A stretch of 64,000 bases of DNA, taken from the NCBI GenBank assembly GCA_963810055.1, contig CAWEME010000007.1:84840-148839 (forward strand), read 5' to 3'. The DNA comes from REEB95 sp963810055. Lineage in GTDB: Bacteria > Pseudomonadota > Alphaproteobacteria > ATCC43930 > CGMCC-115725. Every line of letters starts with the position of its first letter. The first letter of the stretch is position 1. The notes under the pieces were generated by a model that saw only the letters and a list, made by a program, of their open reading frames with translations, made no database searches and was not told where the DNA came from. A program made the position numbers and the translations under genes. Positions 39,022-47,880 of the stretch are shown one piece after another.

Positions 39022-42000
39022 CTACGGATGCGGCATTATGCTGATCAGACGGGAACTGGGTAATCGTTTGCCTTTCAGAATTTTATCAAGATTAGCGTGA
39101 TCGGTCTTAAGCTTGCCAGCCAATTCTCGAATGCTCTGTGTCTCGCATTGCTCGCGGCACCATTCCACAAATTTCCTGGCCAGCATGGATTGGTTTTGTT
39201 GACGCTCTTCTAAGGCAGAAACCGAAGCTTCAATACGTCTTAGCATTGCAACGCTGACGTTGGCCGATCCATTGCGGATTTTGCGCAGGTACCTTGTTGA
39301 AATCCTCGTCTCTTTGCTGACAATATTAAGTTTGTAACGCCGGATTATTTCTTGGGCTTTGCTCAGAAGCTTCGCGAGCGCACCTTCGGCCAATCCAAAA
39401 TCCGGTTGGGCGTCAGGATCAAAGCCGAAATAATATTGAACCTCGAATTCGTTCACTTCCTTGCCGACAAAATGAATGTCCGTGTCATCGATCCCGATAT
39501 GTCGCCGTAGCGTTACGCCACGATCACGATGCTGACCATTGAGAAACTTTGACTCCGAATGAAGATGATACCCGGCAAGAACCTCGTAATAGCTGGCAAG
39601 GTACTCCATCGGAATCGGCTCGCCGGTCTCCCGGTCCACACAATGTGCCGCCGCTTTCATGATGTCTGTATCGTATGGCGCGACGGGCCTGTATGGACCC
39701 ATCTCACCGTTAGTGCCGCGTCTCTTCGGCGCATCAGGACCGGCTTGAAAGGCCAATAGAAAATTGAATGGGCGCACTTGCTCATCGTATGGACCCTGGT
39801 TTGACTGCTTAATCCAGGCCAGGATGGTTGGCTTGCTCGCGTGATACCGGCTTGCCGCCGGTTTGTAGAAACAGCGGTGTTTGGCAGGGTTTATCTCCGT
39901 ATCAGCGCCAGATAGCGCGGCGCTTACGATGCGGTACCAAAAATCATGTACCCATCGTTCGATACCGGATTTCTTTAAATCGATGACCGGTTTGGGAAAC
40001 TCACGCGGAGCGGTTTTGTTGTTGTAGGGCGGAAGCAGATGGCCGAGTCCGTGACTGAGCACCCGGCGCAAAATTGGTCGATTGTGCCTGTCGAGATTGA
40101 ACAAACTATATCTCTTGTCTGAAATCGCGTAGCAGAAAAGCGGTTCTAATTTATCGATCTCACGGCCAGCGACAATGCGTTGGTTTTCTTTTTCGATTTT
40201 AAACAACGGCTCTTTATTTTTAGAATAGGGATTGAGCGGCAAGAACCAATCGCAGATCGCGCGGACTTTCTTTTCGAAAACCTTGTCCGCCATATTGGCC
40301 GGCTTCGTGACGCACATCGAATCGGTGTCGCAAAAACTCCAATTCAATCCGGCATCTCGGATGAGGCGTTCGGCAATCGATAGCATGAGCCTCGCGGCAC
40401 CCGTGCTCAATGTCGCGAGTAAGGGGTTATAATATGGTCCCGGCTGTTCGTATTTGTCGGACAGGATTGGAGTCGGTTTTTCACCACCATCGTAGCGAAG
40501 CATTTTCTCGCGCTTCGGCTGCTGGTGAACATTTAGTTCGATGAAAATTCCGTAGCTCGTCGCATTGGCAAGAATCTTGAGTGCCAGCTGCTCGGTTTCG
40601 AGCCGATCTTTTTCATCGCCCTTCGCGGCCTTTGATTGTTGTTTTATCTGGGTTCGAAGGTCAATCAGCCTCCGATAGAAATCATCTTTTGCCGGATCAA
40701 CCAGATAGTCCGGGTTGCCCAATATGGCGACCGGTAAGAGACGTGACTGAGGCTTTCGAGGGCTAAAGCTATAGGCTTTGAGGACTTTGGGTGCTTTGCC
40801 GGTATGAAGCGCGGATACGATGCAATCCGCCAAAGTGAACCACCTCGGCATGGCAGAAGTCAGGTAATTGAGGCCGATGGTGAACTGCGATTCGCCGTCA
40901 TAGGACGCGCGAACGGGAAAGACGTCGGCATCCGGCGCAACTTGCACAATCGTTCGAAGACGCGGCCCGAAATCGAGCCGTTGAAGATCGGAGAATGAGA
41001 ACGATTCCAGCAACCGCCGTGTTTCATCGGTCGAGTCGTGCCAATCCACACCCTCGGCGATGACGAATTCCCACAATCGCAGCCACGAACACATGGTGGG
41101 ATATTGTGCGAGAAAATCACCATAGATCGCCCGCGCGACATCGCGGCGCTGATGCACTTCGGATCGGCCCCCGTGATAGGTCGTCATGATGGCGCCGATC
41201 AGCTCATTCGGGAAATCCTTTTGGCATTCCCGCCACGGCAGGATGTTCATTTGTCTTAAATAGGACTTGCCGAGGGAGGCTTCGCTGTAAATTTCGTGCA
41301 GTTCTGTTTTTGTCAGGCCGTGTTTCTTGTATTGGTCGCGCAAAGCCATGAAACATTCCGAGGTCGTTTCAACATCGCGCATTGAATAAATGAGGTACTC
41401 TTCCGTGATGGCCTTTCCATGCTCGGTTGTTTTCAGCTTGCGGTGGCGAACACGAAGAAACTTGGCAAGTGATTCGAGGCTGTGAGATTTGCTGGTCAAT
41501 GCAGCGCCAATGGTTTTTAGGTCAACAAAATATCCCCGCCGGATTGGTCTGCGCCTTTTGTTCCGATACGCAGATCGCCCCTTATATTGCAGGTGAGGTG
41601 CCGTGAATTTGATAAAGGCACTGCGCTGAGAGAGGTATTCAATTTGAATGCGCGGACGGAAGCCATTTTTTGACATGAGAAATGAAAAAGCATCCTGCAT
41701 ATCGGGACTACGCGCGGTGTCATGGCCAATTGCCAATCGAGATAGATCGAACGACAAATTGAGGCCAACAATCGTGCCACGGAAATCATAGCCGAAATGA
41801 AAGAACACGTTTTCGACGAAGTCTTCCCGCTCGCGGAGATTTAGGCCACGCTTTTTCGAGAATGCCTGAATGACCCTGAGATCGGCGGCGGTGAGGGCGT
41901 TTGGCTCATAGAACAGCCCTTCCTCCCATATTTTATTGCCTTGATATACGCGGTAGGTGCCAATTCGAAGCCGCTGAAAACGGTCCACACTGGTTTCACA

Positions 42001-42123
42001 ATCGAAAACCAGCGTCCACTCGGATGGGGTTTTGTTCCGGGGTGACGTAATTGCCTTAGTCGACTGAAATTCCTGGGGAATTCCGATAACAATCTGAAAT
42101 AAAGAGTGATTTGTGCGCCGCAA
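39022..42123 (-). CDS. Family-B DNA polymerase with proofreading domain and two C-terminal HTH segments
   Basis: 1,033 residues from TTG 42123, the only reasonable in-frame start before the conserved domain; lpxC begins 42 bp away on the other strand. Exonuclease motifs: FDCETSVD (D41, E43), GLNLSFDLSRL (N122, D126) and YSMRD (Y246, D250). Polymerase motifs: A, GDFLAQYPTM (D336, Y341); B, KILANATSYG (K516, N520, Y524, one residue longer than the usual K-x3-N-x2-YG); C, CDTDS (D599, D601). About 180 residues separate A from B, roughly twice usual. The end (935-1030) carries two XRE-like helix-turn-helix segments, around STRYLRKIRNGSANVSVAML and SIRELAGKLKTDHANLDKIL. All catalytic acids are present. 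It is not E. coli-type Pol II by length, layout or context. Confidence 0.88.
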   Translation of the reverse strand: MRRTNHSLFQIVIGIPQEFQSTKAITSPRNKTPSEWTLVFDCETSVDRFQRLRIGTYRVYQGNKIWEEGLFYEPNALTAADLRVIQAFSKKRGLNLREREDFVENVFFHFGYDFRGTIVGLNLSFDLSRLAIGHDTARSPDMQDAFSFLMSKNGFRPRIQIEYLSQRSAFIKFTAPHLQYKGRSAYRNKRRRPIRRGYFVDLKTIGAALTSKSHSLESLAKFLRVRHRKLKTTEHGKAITEEYLIYSMRDVETTSECFMALRDQYKKHGLTKTELHEIYSEASLGKSYLRQMNILPWRECQKDFPNELIGAIMTTYHGGRSEVHQRRDVARAIYGDFLAQYPTMCSWLRLWEFVIAEGVDWHDSTDETRRLLESFSFSDLQRLDFGPRLRTIVQVAPDADVFPVRASYDGESQFTIGLNYLTSAMPRWFTLADCIVSALHTGKAPKVLKAYSFSPRKPQSRLLPVAILGNPDYLVDPAKDDFYRRLIDLRTQIKQQSKAAKGDEKDRLETEQLALKILANATSYGIFIELNVHQQPKREKMLRYDGGEKPTPILSDKYEQPGPYYNPLLATLSTGAARLMLSIAERLIRDAGLNWSFCDTDSMCVTKPANMADKVFEKKVRAICDWFLPLNPYSKNKEPLFKIEKENQRIVAGREIDKLEPLFCYAISDKRYSLFNLDRHNRPILRRVLSHGLGHLLPPYNNKTAPREFPKPVIDLKKSGIERWVHDFWYRIVSAALSGADTEINPAKHRCFYKPAASRYHASKPTILAWIKQSNQGPYDEQVRPFNFLLAFQAGPDAPKRRGTNGEMGPYRPVAPYDTDIMKAAAHCVDRETGEPIPMEYLASYYEVLAGYHLHSESKFLNGQHRDRGVTLRRHIGIDDTDIHFVGKEVNEFEVQYYFGFDPDAQPDFGLAEGALAKLLSKAQEIIRRYKLNIVSKETRISTRYLRKIRNGSANVSVAMLRRIEASVSALEERQQNQSMLARKFVEWCREQCETQSIRELAGKLKTDHANLDKILKGKRLPSSRLISIMPHP

Positions 42124-42165
42124 CTGCGCTTGGTTAAGGTGCGGCTCATAAGGGATTCGGGGGGC

Positions 42166-43068
42166 ATGAGTAGTATCTTGGTTTGCGTCGCGCAAAAAAC
42201 CTTGAAAGCGCCGATCCACTGCCGTGGCGTCGGGCTGCACAGCGGCGCGCATGTCGAGATGACCCTCCTTCCCGCCGCGCCCAATACCGGCATCCGTTTC
42301 CGCCGCAGCGATCGAGACTGCGAGATCGAGGCGTCGTGGCGCAATGTCGTCGAGTCCACGCTGTGCACCACGCTGGCCAACGGCAAGGGCGTCTCCATCG
42401 CCACCGTCGAGCATCTGATGGCGGCTTTCGCCGGGCTCGAAATCGACAACGTCGTGGTCGAGCTGGACGGACCGGAAGTTCCGGCGATGGACGGCAGCGC
42501 CGCGCCTTTCGTCTTCCTGATCGAGTGCGCCGGGCTGGTCGAGCAGAACGCGCCGCGCCGCGTCATCAAGGTGCTGAAGCCGGTCAGCGTCGGATCTCCC
42601 GGCAAATCGGCGGCGCTGGTGCCGGACGACAATTTCTCGGTGAGTTTCGTCATCGATTTCACCTCCAGCGCCATCACCCGCCAGGAGCTGTCGCTCGCCC
42701 CCTGCCCCGAGAGCTTCAAGCACGATCTCGGCCCGGCGCGCACCTTCGGCTTCCTGCACGAGGTCAAGGCGATGCGCGATGCCGGCCTGGCGCGCGGCGG
42801 CTCGCTCGACAACGCCGTGGTCATCGCCGGCGACTGCGTGCTGAACCAGGAAGGCCTGCGCTACGACGACGAATTCGTCCGCCACAAGATGCTCGATGCG
42901 CTGGGCGACCTGTATCTCGCCGGATGCCCGATGTTGGGCCAGTTCCGCGGCGTGCGCTCCGGCCATGCGCTGAACCGCCAGCTTTTGGCGGCCTTGTTCG
43001 CCGACGCCTCTTCCTGGTGTTATGCCGGCGCCCGGGACGACGCCGCGCCCGAGGCCGCCGTCGCCTGA
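42166..43068 (+). CDS. lpxC: UDP-3-O-acyl-N-acetylglucosamine deacetylase
   Basis: 300-residue zinc amidase, the committed step of lipid A synthesis. CRGVGLHSGAHVEM is the N-terminal signature; zinc ligands are in TVEHLMAAFAGLEIDN and HKMLDALGDLYLAG. FDGPE-like LDGPEVPAMDGSAAPF and a DFTSSAITRQ segment match the family. ATG 42166 gives the normal N-terminus. Elsewhere in alphaproteobacteria lpxC commonly follows ftsZ directly; here the island intervenes, so it must rely on the 42-bp gap or on sequence inside the polymerase gene for a promoter. Confidence 0.94.
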   Translation: MSSILVCVAQKTLKAPIHCRGVGLHSGAHVEMTLLPAAPNTGIRFRRSDRDCEIEASWRNVVESTLCTTLANGKGVSIATVEHLMAAFAGLEIDNVVVELDGPEVPAMDGSAAPFVFLIECAGLVEQNAPRRVIKVLKPVSVGSPGKSAALVPDDNFSVSFVIDFTSSAITRQELSLAPCPESFKHDLGPARTFGFLHEVKAMRDAGLARGGSLDNAVVIAGDCVLNQEGLRYDDEFVRHKMLDALGDLYLAGCPMLGQFRGVRSGHALNRQLLAALFADASSWCYAGARDDAAPEAAVA

Positions 43069-43161
43069 ACCTGCGACTCGGCTGAATTCCCAGGGATTCC
43101 CCGCTTTTTCCGCCTCCCGCCGCGTTGTTGGCTTGGCCGCCGCCATGCTATAACGGCAGCC

Positions 43162-44026
43162 GTGAAATTCCCCGGTTTCCATCCCCTCCCCCGGTCCGCG
43201 GCGCTGCGTTTCGCGGCGGTGTGCGCCGTCTGCTTGCTCGCCGCCTGCGCCAGCAAGAACAAGGACACCTATGTCGAGCGGCCGGTCGAGGAGCTCTACA
43301 ACGCCGCCATGGATCAGCTCGACAGCGGAAATTATAACAAGGCGTCGGAGGACTTCGACGAGGTCGAGCGCCAGCACCCCTATTCCGTCTGGGCGACCAA
43401 GGCGCAGCTCATGTCGGCTTATGCGCTCTACCAGGGCAACAAATTCGATGAATCGATCATCGCCGCCGACCGCTTCATCCAGCTCCATCCCGGCCACCGC
43501 GATGTCGCCTATGCCTATTACCTGAAGGCGCTCGACTACTACATCCAGATCGAGGATGTCGGCCGCGACCAGAAGACGACGCAACAGGCCCTGACCGCGC
43601 TGAGCGAGGTGGTGCGGCGCTTCCCCGAATTCGCGATACGCGCGCGACGCGCACCTCAAGATCGACCTGGCGCGCGACCATCTCGCCGGCAAGGAGATGG
43701 CGATCGGCCGCTGGTACGAGGCCCGGGGGACATACCTCTCCGCCATCAACCGCTTCAAGACCGTGGTCGACCAGTATCAGACCACCACCCACGTGCCCGA
43801 GGCGTTGGAGCGGCTGACCGAGTGCTATCTCGCGCTCGGCCTCAAGGACGAGGCGCAAAGGACCGCCGCGGTGCTGGGCTACAACTATCCCGGCAGTTCC
43901 TGGTACGAGGCGACCTATGTGCTGGTGACCGGGCAGAAGCCGCAGCAGGCGGTGGCGCCCGACGCCAAACAATCCGGCGCCAGCCAGCCGGGCTGGTTCG
44001 GCCGGGTCTTCGGCTCGATCTTCTAG
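43162..44026 (+). CDS. bamD: Outer membrane assembly lipoprotein BamD, one frameshift
   Basis: BAM-complex lipoprotein. The signal peptide ends in the lipobox VCLLAACASK; five TPR-like helical pairs follow (VEELYNAAMDQLDSGNYNKASEDF, YPYSVWATKAQLMSAYALY-like, FIQLHPGHRDVAYAYYLKAL). The frame breaks near 43,630: one extra T turns the expected PESRYARDAHLKIDLARDH into another frame, which then reads to the TAG at 44026. Corrected length is 287 residues. Start is GTG 43162. Confidence 0.9.
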
Positions 44027-44090
44027 CCAGCCGACTCCGCCAGATGCCCGATGCTGGCCTGGGGCGGGCGGCGCGGCTATCATCGCGCCG

Positions 44091-45768
44091 ATGCTGCTCG
44101 GACTTTCCATCCGCGACGTGGTGCTGATCGACAAGCTCGATTTGTCGTTCCGGGCGGGGCTGTGCGTGCTCACCGGCGAGACCGGCGCGGGTAAGTCGAT
44201 TCTCCTTGATGCTTTGGGGCTTGCTTTGGGCGTGCGCGCGGAATCGGGGCTGGTGCGCCACGGCGCCGAGCAGGCGGTCGTCAGCGCCGAATTCGCGCTG
44301 CCCCGCAACCATCCGACCCGCGATCTGCTGTCCCAGGCGGGGTTATCCCTGCCGGGCGACAGCCTGGTGCTGCGCCGCGTGGTCGACAGCGGCGGCCGCA
44401 GCCGCGCCTTCATCGACGACCAGCCGGTCAGCATCGGCCTGTTGCGCCAGGCCGGCGAGGCGCTGGTCGAGATCGAGGCGCAGTTTGCTCAGCGCGGATT
44501 GCTCGATCCCGCCACCCACCGCCAGGCGCTCGACGATTACGGCGTGGATGCCTCCGACCTGAAGGGTTTGGCCGAGGCCTGGAACGCCTGGCGCGAAAAG
44601 CTCAAGGCGCATGCGGAATCCGCCGAACGGCTCGCGCGCGCCCGCGCCGAGGAGGAATTCCTGCGCCACGCGCTCAAGGAACTCGAGGCGCTCGAGCCCA
44701 AGCCGGGGGAAGAGAACACCCTGGCCGAGGAACGCGCCTTGTTGATGAACCGCGAGCGGCTCACCGAGGCCCTGGAAGGCGCGCTCGGGGAGCTTTCGGG
44801 CGAGCGCGGCGGCGAGCGCGCGCTCAATGCGGCCGCCCGGTCGCTCGAACGGCTCAAGGACAAGGCGGGCGGGCGGCTCGACTTGGCGCTCGGCGCGCTG
44901 GAACGGGCAAGCGGTGGAGGCGCGCGAGGCCATATCCGAGATCGAAGCCGCCTTGCGCGATCTGGGCAATGCGCCGCGCAGCGCCGAGAAGATCGAGGAA
45001 CGGCTGTTCGCGCTCCGGGCGCTGGCCCGCAAGCACAATGTTCCGGTCGACGGCCTCGCCGGCTCTCCGCGCCGAAATCGCGGCCAAGGTGGCGGCGCTG
45101 GAAGACGGCGGCGACGCGGTGGAAAAGCTCGCGCGCGAAGCGGCCGAGGCGCGCAAGGTTTACATCGCCGCCGCCGACAAGGTCTCGGCCCAGCGCCGCA
45201 AGGCGGCGGCGGCGCTCGACGCCGCGGTGACCAAGGAATTGAAGCCCTTGAAGCTGGACAAGGCGCGTTTCGCCACCGTGCTTTCGTCGCTCGGCGAAGC
45301 CGAATGGGGGCCGTTCGGCCGCGAGCGCGCTGCATTTCGAAGTTGCCACCAATCCGGGCGCGCCGGCCGGGCCGCTCGCCAAGATCGCCTCGGGCGGCGA
45401 GCTGTCGCGCTTCATGCTGGCCTTGAAGGTGGTGCTGGCCAAGACCTCGCCCGTGCCGACGCTGGTCTTCGACGAGGTGGACAGCGGCATCGGCGGCGCG
45501 GCGGCGGCGGCGGTGGGCGAGCGGCTCCATCGCCTCGGCCGGGAATTGCAGGTGCTGGTGGTGACGCATTCGCCCCAGGTGGCGGCGCGCGGCGCGCATC
45601 ACTGGCGGGTGGAAAAGAGCCAGGCGGCGCAGAAGACCCTGATCCGGGCCGACGGAGCTTACGGCCGAGGCGCGGCGCGAGGAAATCGCCCGCATGCTGT
45701 CGGGCGCCGCCGTCACCGCCGAGGCGCGCGCGGCGGCGGCCTCGCTCATGGCCGGAGCCGAGGCGTGA
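44091..45768 (+). CDS. recN: DNA repair ATPase RecN, four frameshifts
   Basis: SMC-like repair protein. Walker A is LTGETGAGKSILLDALGLALG; coiled-coil arms follow; the C-terminal head has IASGGELSRFMLALKVVLA, Walker B LVFDEVDSGIGG and VVTHSPQVAARGAHHW. The frame breaks near 44,910, 45,061, 45,330 and 45,654, each explained by one extra base. Removing them gives 557 residues, the family norm, with conserved sequence throughout. The stop overlaps the ligA GTG as GTGA. Confidence 0.88.
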
Positions 45769-47876
45769 GCCGCGAATGCCCGGGGCGAAGCGCCGTCGAG
45801 GAACTGACCGAAGCCCAGGCGAAGGCGGAACTGAAACGCCTGGCCGAGGAAATCGCGCATCACGACCGGCTCTATTACCAGAAGGACGCGCCCGAGGTTT
45901 CGGACGCGGAATACGACGCGCTGCGCCGGCGCAACGACGACGATCGAGAAGCGTTTCCCCGGCCTCGTCCGCGCCGACAGCCCCTCCCGGCGCGTGGGCG
46001 CGGCGCCGGCGACCGGCTTCGCCAAGGTCCGGCATCCGCACGCCATGCTGTCGCTCGACAACGCCTTCGAGGAGGATGACGTGCGCGATTTCTTCAAAAG
46101 CGTGCGCAACTTCTTCCGCGCGCCCGAGGACGTGAAGCGCGTCGAGCCCGCGACCATCGCGGTGATGGCCGAGCCCAAGATCGACGGGCTGTCGGCCTCG
46201 ATCCGCTACGAGAAGGGCAAGCTGGTTCTGGGCGCGACGCGCGGCGACGGCGTCACCGGCGAGGACGTCACCGCCAACATCAAGACGCTCGCGAGCGTGC
46301 CCAAGGAACTGAAGGGCCATGGCTGGCCCGGCATCATCGAGGTGCGCGGCGAGGTCTATATGGAGCATCCGGGTTCTTCGCGCTCAACCAGGAGCGGGAG
46401 AAGGCAGGCGAGCCGGTTTTCGCCAATCCGCGCAACGCCGCCGCCGGTTCCCTGCGCCAGCTCGATCCCGCGATCACGGCCAAGCGCCCCTTGAAATTCT
46501 TCGCCTATGCCTGGGGCGAGACCGACCAGCGCTTCGCCAAGAGCCATGAAGAGGCGCTTGCAACACCTCAAGTCCTGGGGCTTCGCGGTCGATCCGCATT
46601 CGCAAGCTGTGCCACGGCGTCGAGGCGGTGCTTGCAATTCCACCGCGACATGGCGGCCCGGCGCGCGCAGCTGCCCTATGACATCGACGGCGTCGTCTAC
46701 AAGGTCAACGACCTCGATCTCGAGGAGCGGCTGGGCTTCGTCAGCCGCGCGCCGCGCTGGGCGATCGCGCATAAATTCCCGGCCGAGCAGGCGCAGACCG
46801 TGCTGAAGAAAATCCGCATCCAGGTCGGCCGCCGGGGCACGCTGACGCCGGTGGCCGATCTGGAGCCGATCACCGTGGGCGGCGTGGTGGTGAGCCACGC
46901 CACGCTGCACAACGAGGACGAGATCGCGCGCAAGGACATCGCGCGAAGGCGACACCGTCGTCATCCAGCGCGCCGGCGACGTCATTCCCCAGGTGGTGGA
47001 GGTGGTGAAGGAACGCCGGCCCCGGAGCGCGCACGCCCTTCAAATTCCCGCACAAATGCCCGGTATGCGACAGCCTGGCGGTGCGCGAGGAAGGCGAGGC
47101 GGCGTGGCGCTGCACCGGCGGCCTGATCTGCCCGGCCCAGGCGGTGGAACGGCTGCAGGCATTTCGTTTCGCGCAACGCGCTCGACATCGAGGGCATGGG
47201 CGACAAGCACATCGCCGAATTCTGGCAGGACAAGCTGATCAAGAACCCGGCCGACATCTTCCGCCTCAAGCCGGAGCAGATCGAAAAGCGCGAAGGCTGG
47301 GGCGAGATCGAGCGCGAGGAAGCTCATCGCCGCGATCGACGCGCGGCGCGACGTGGCGCTCGACCGCTTCATCTATGCGCTGGGGATTCCCCAGGTCGGC
47401 GAATCGACCGCCAAGCTGCTGGCGCGGCATTACCGCTCGCTCAAGGCCTGGCGCAAGGCGATGACCGCTTCCCACGACCAAGCACGGCGAGGCCTGGCGC
47501 GAGCTCAACGACATCCAGAACATCGGCGAGGACACCGCCGCCGACATCGCCGGGTTTTTCGCGGAAAAGCATAACCAGAAGGTGCTGGACGAGCTCGAAG
47601 GCGAGATGCGCGTCAATGATTTCCACGTGCCCCGCCGCCGGCCATTCGCCGCTTGCCGGCAAGAGCATCGTGTTCACCGGCACGCTCGAAGGCATGAGCC
47701 GGTCCGAGGCCAAGGCGCGCGCCGAGGCGCTGGGCGGCCTGGTCTCCTCCAGCGTCTCGGCCAAGACCGATTACGTGGTGATGGGCGCCGATCCCGGCTC
47801 CAAGGCCAAGAAGGCCAAGGAACTCGGCGTGAAAATTCTCAGCGAAGCGGAATGGCTGAAGCTGGCGCGGGGGTGA
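45765..47876 (+). CDS. ligA: NAD-dependent DNA ligase LigA, about eleven frameshifts
   Basis: Essential DNA ligase. LYYQKDAPEVSDAEYDALR (Ia domain), the adenylation lysine in AEPKIDGLSASIRYEKGKL, FANPRNAAAGSLRQLD, VGRRGTLTPVADLEPI (OB fold), the zinc Cys cluster CPVCDSLAVREEGEAAWRC, HhH repeats, and a BRCT end (GKSIVFTGTLEGMSRSEAKA) are all found, spread over three frames. Breaks lie near 45,940, 46,369, 46,558, 46,605, 46,636, 46,941, 47,037, 47,157, 47,319, 47,482 and 47,635. All are +1 except 46,369, which is -1 or +2. Corrected length is about 700 residues. An essential gene with intact domains argues for sequence error. Confidence 0.88.
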
Positions 47877-47880
47877 GCCC

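Noticed and set aside
36730..42129. Terminal inverted repeat GCGCAGTT (36730-36737) with AACTGCGC (42122-42129)
   Set aside because: An 8-bp match between two windows of about 200 bp in GC-rich DNA is expected by chance, and the flanks do not extend it convincingly.
36710..42165. Pipolin or casposon
   Set aside because: Neither a tyrosine recombinase with a tRNA attachment site nor a Cas1 gene is visible, and the polymerase has a full exonuclease domain and an HTH tail.
42124..43758. N-terminal extension of the polymerase ORF across lpxC
   Set aside because: The extra 545 codons are antisense to lpxC and bamD and low in complexity. The conserved polymerase starts after TTG 42123.
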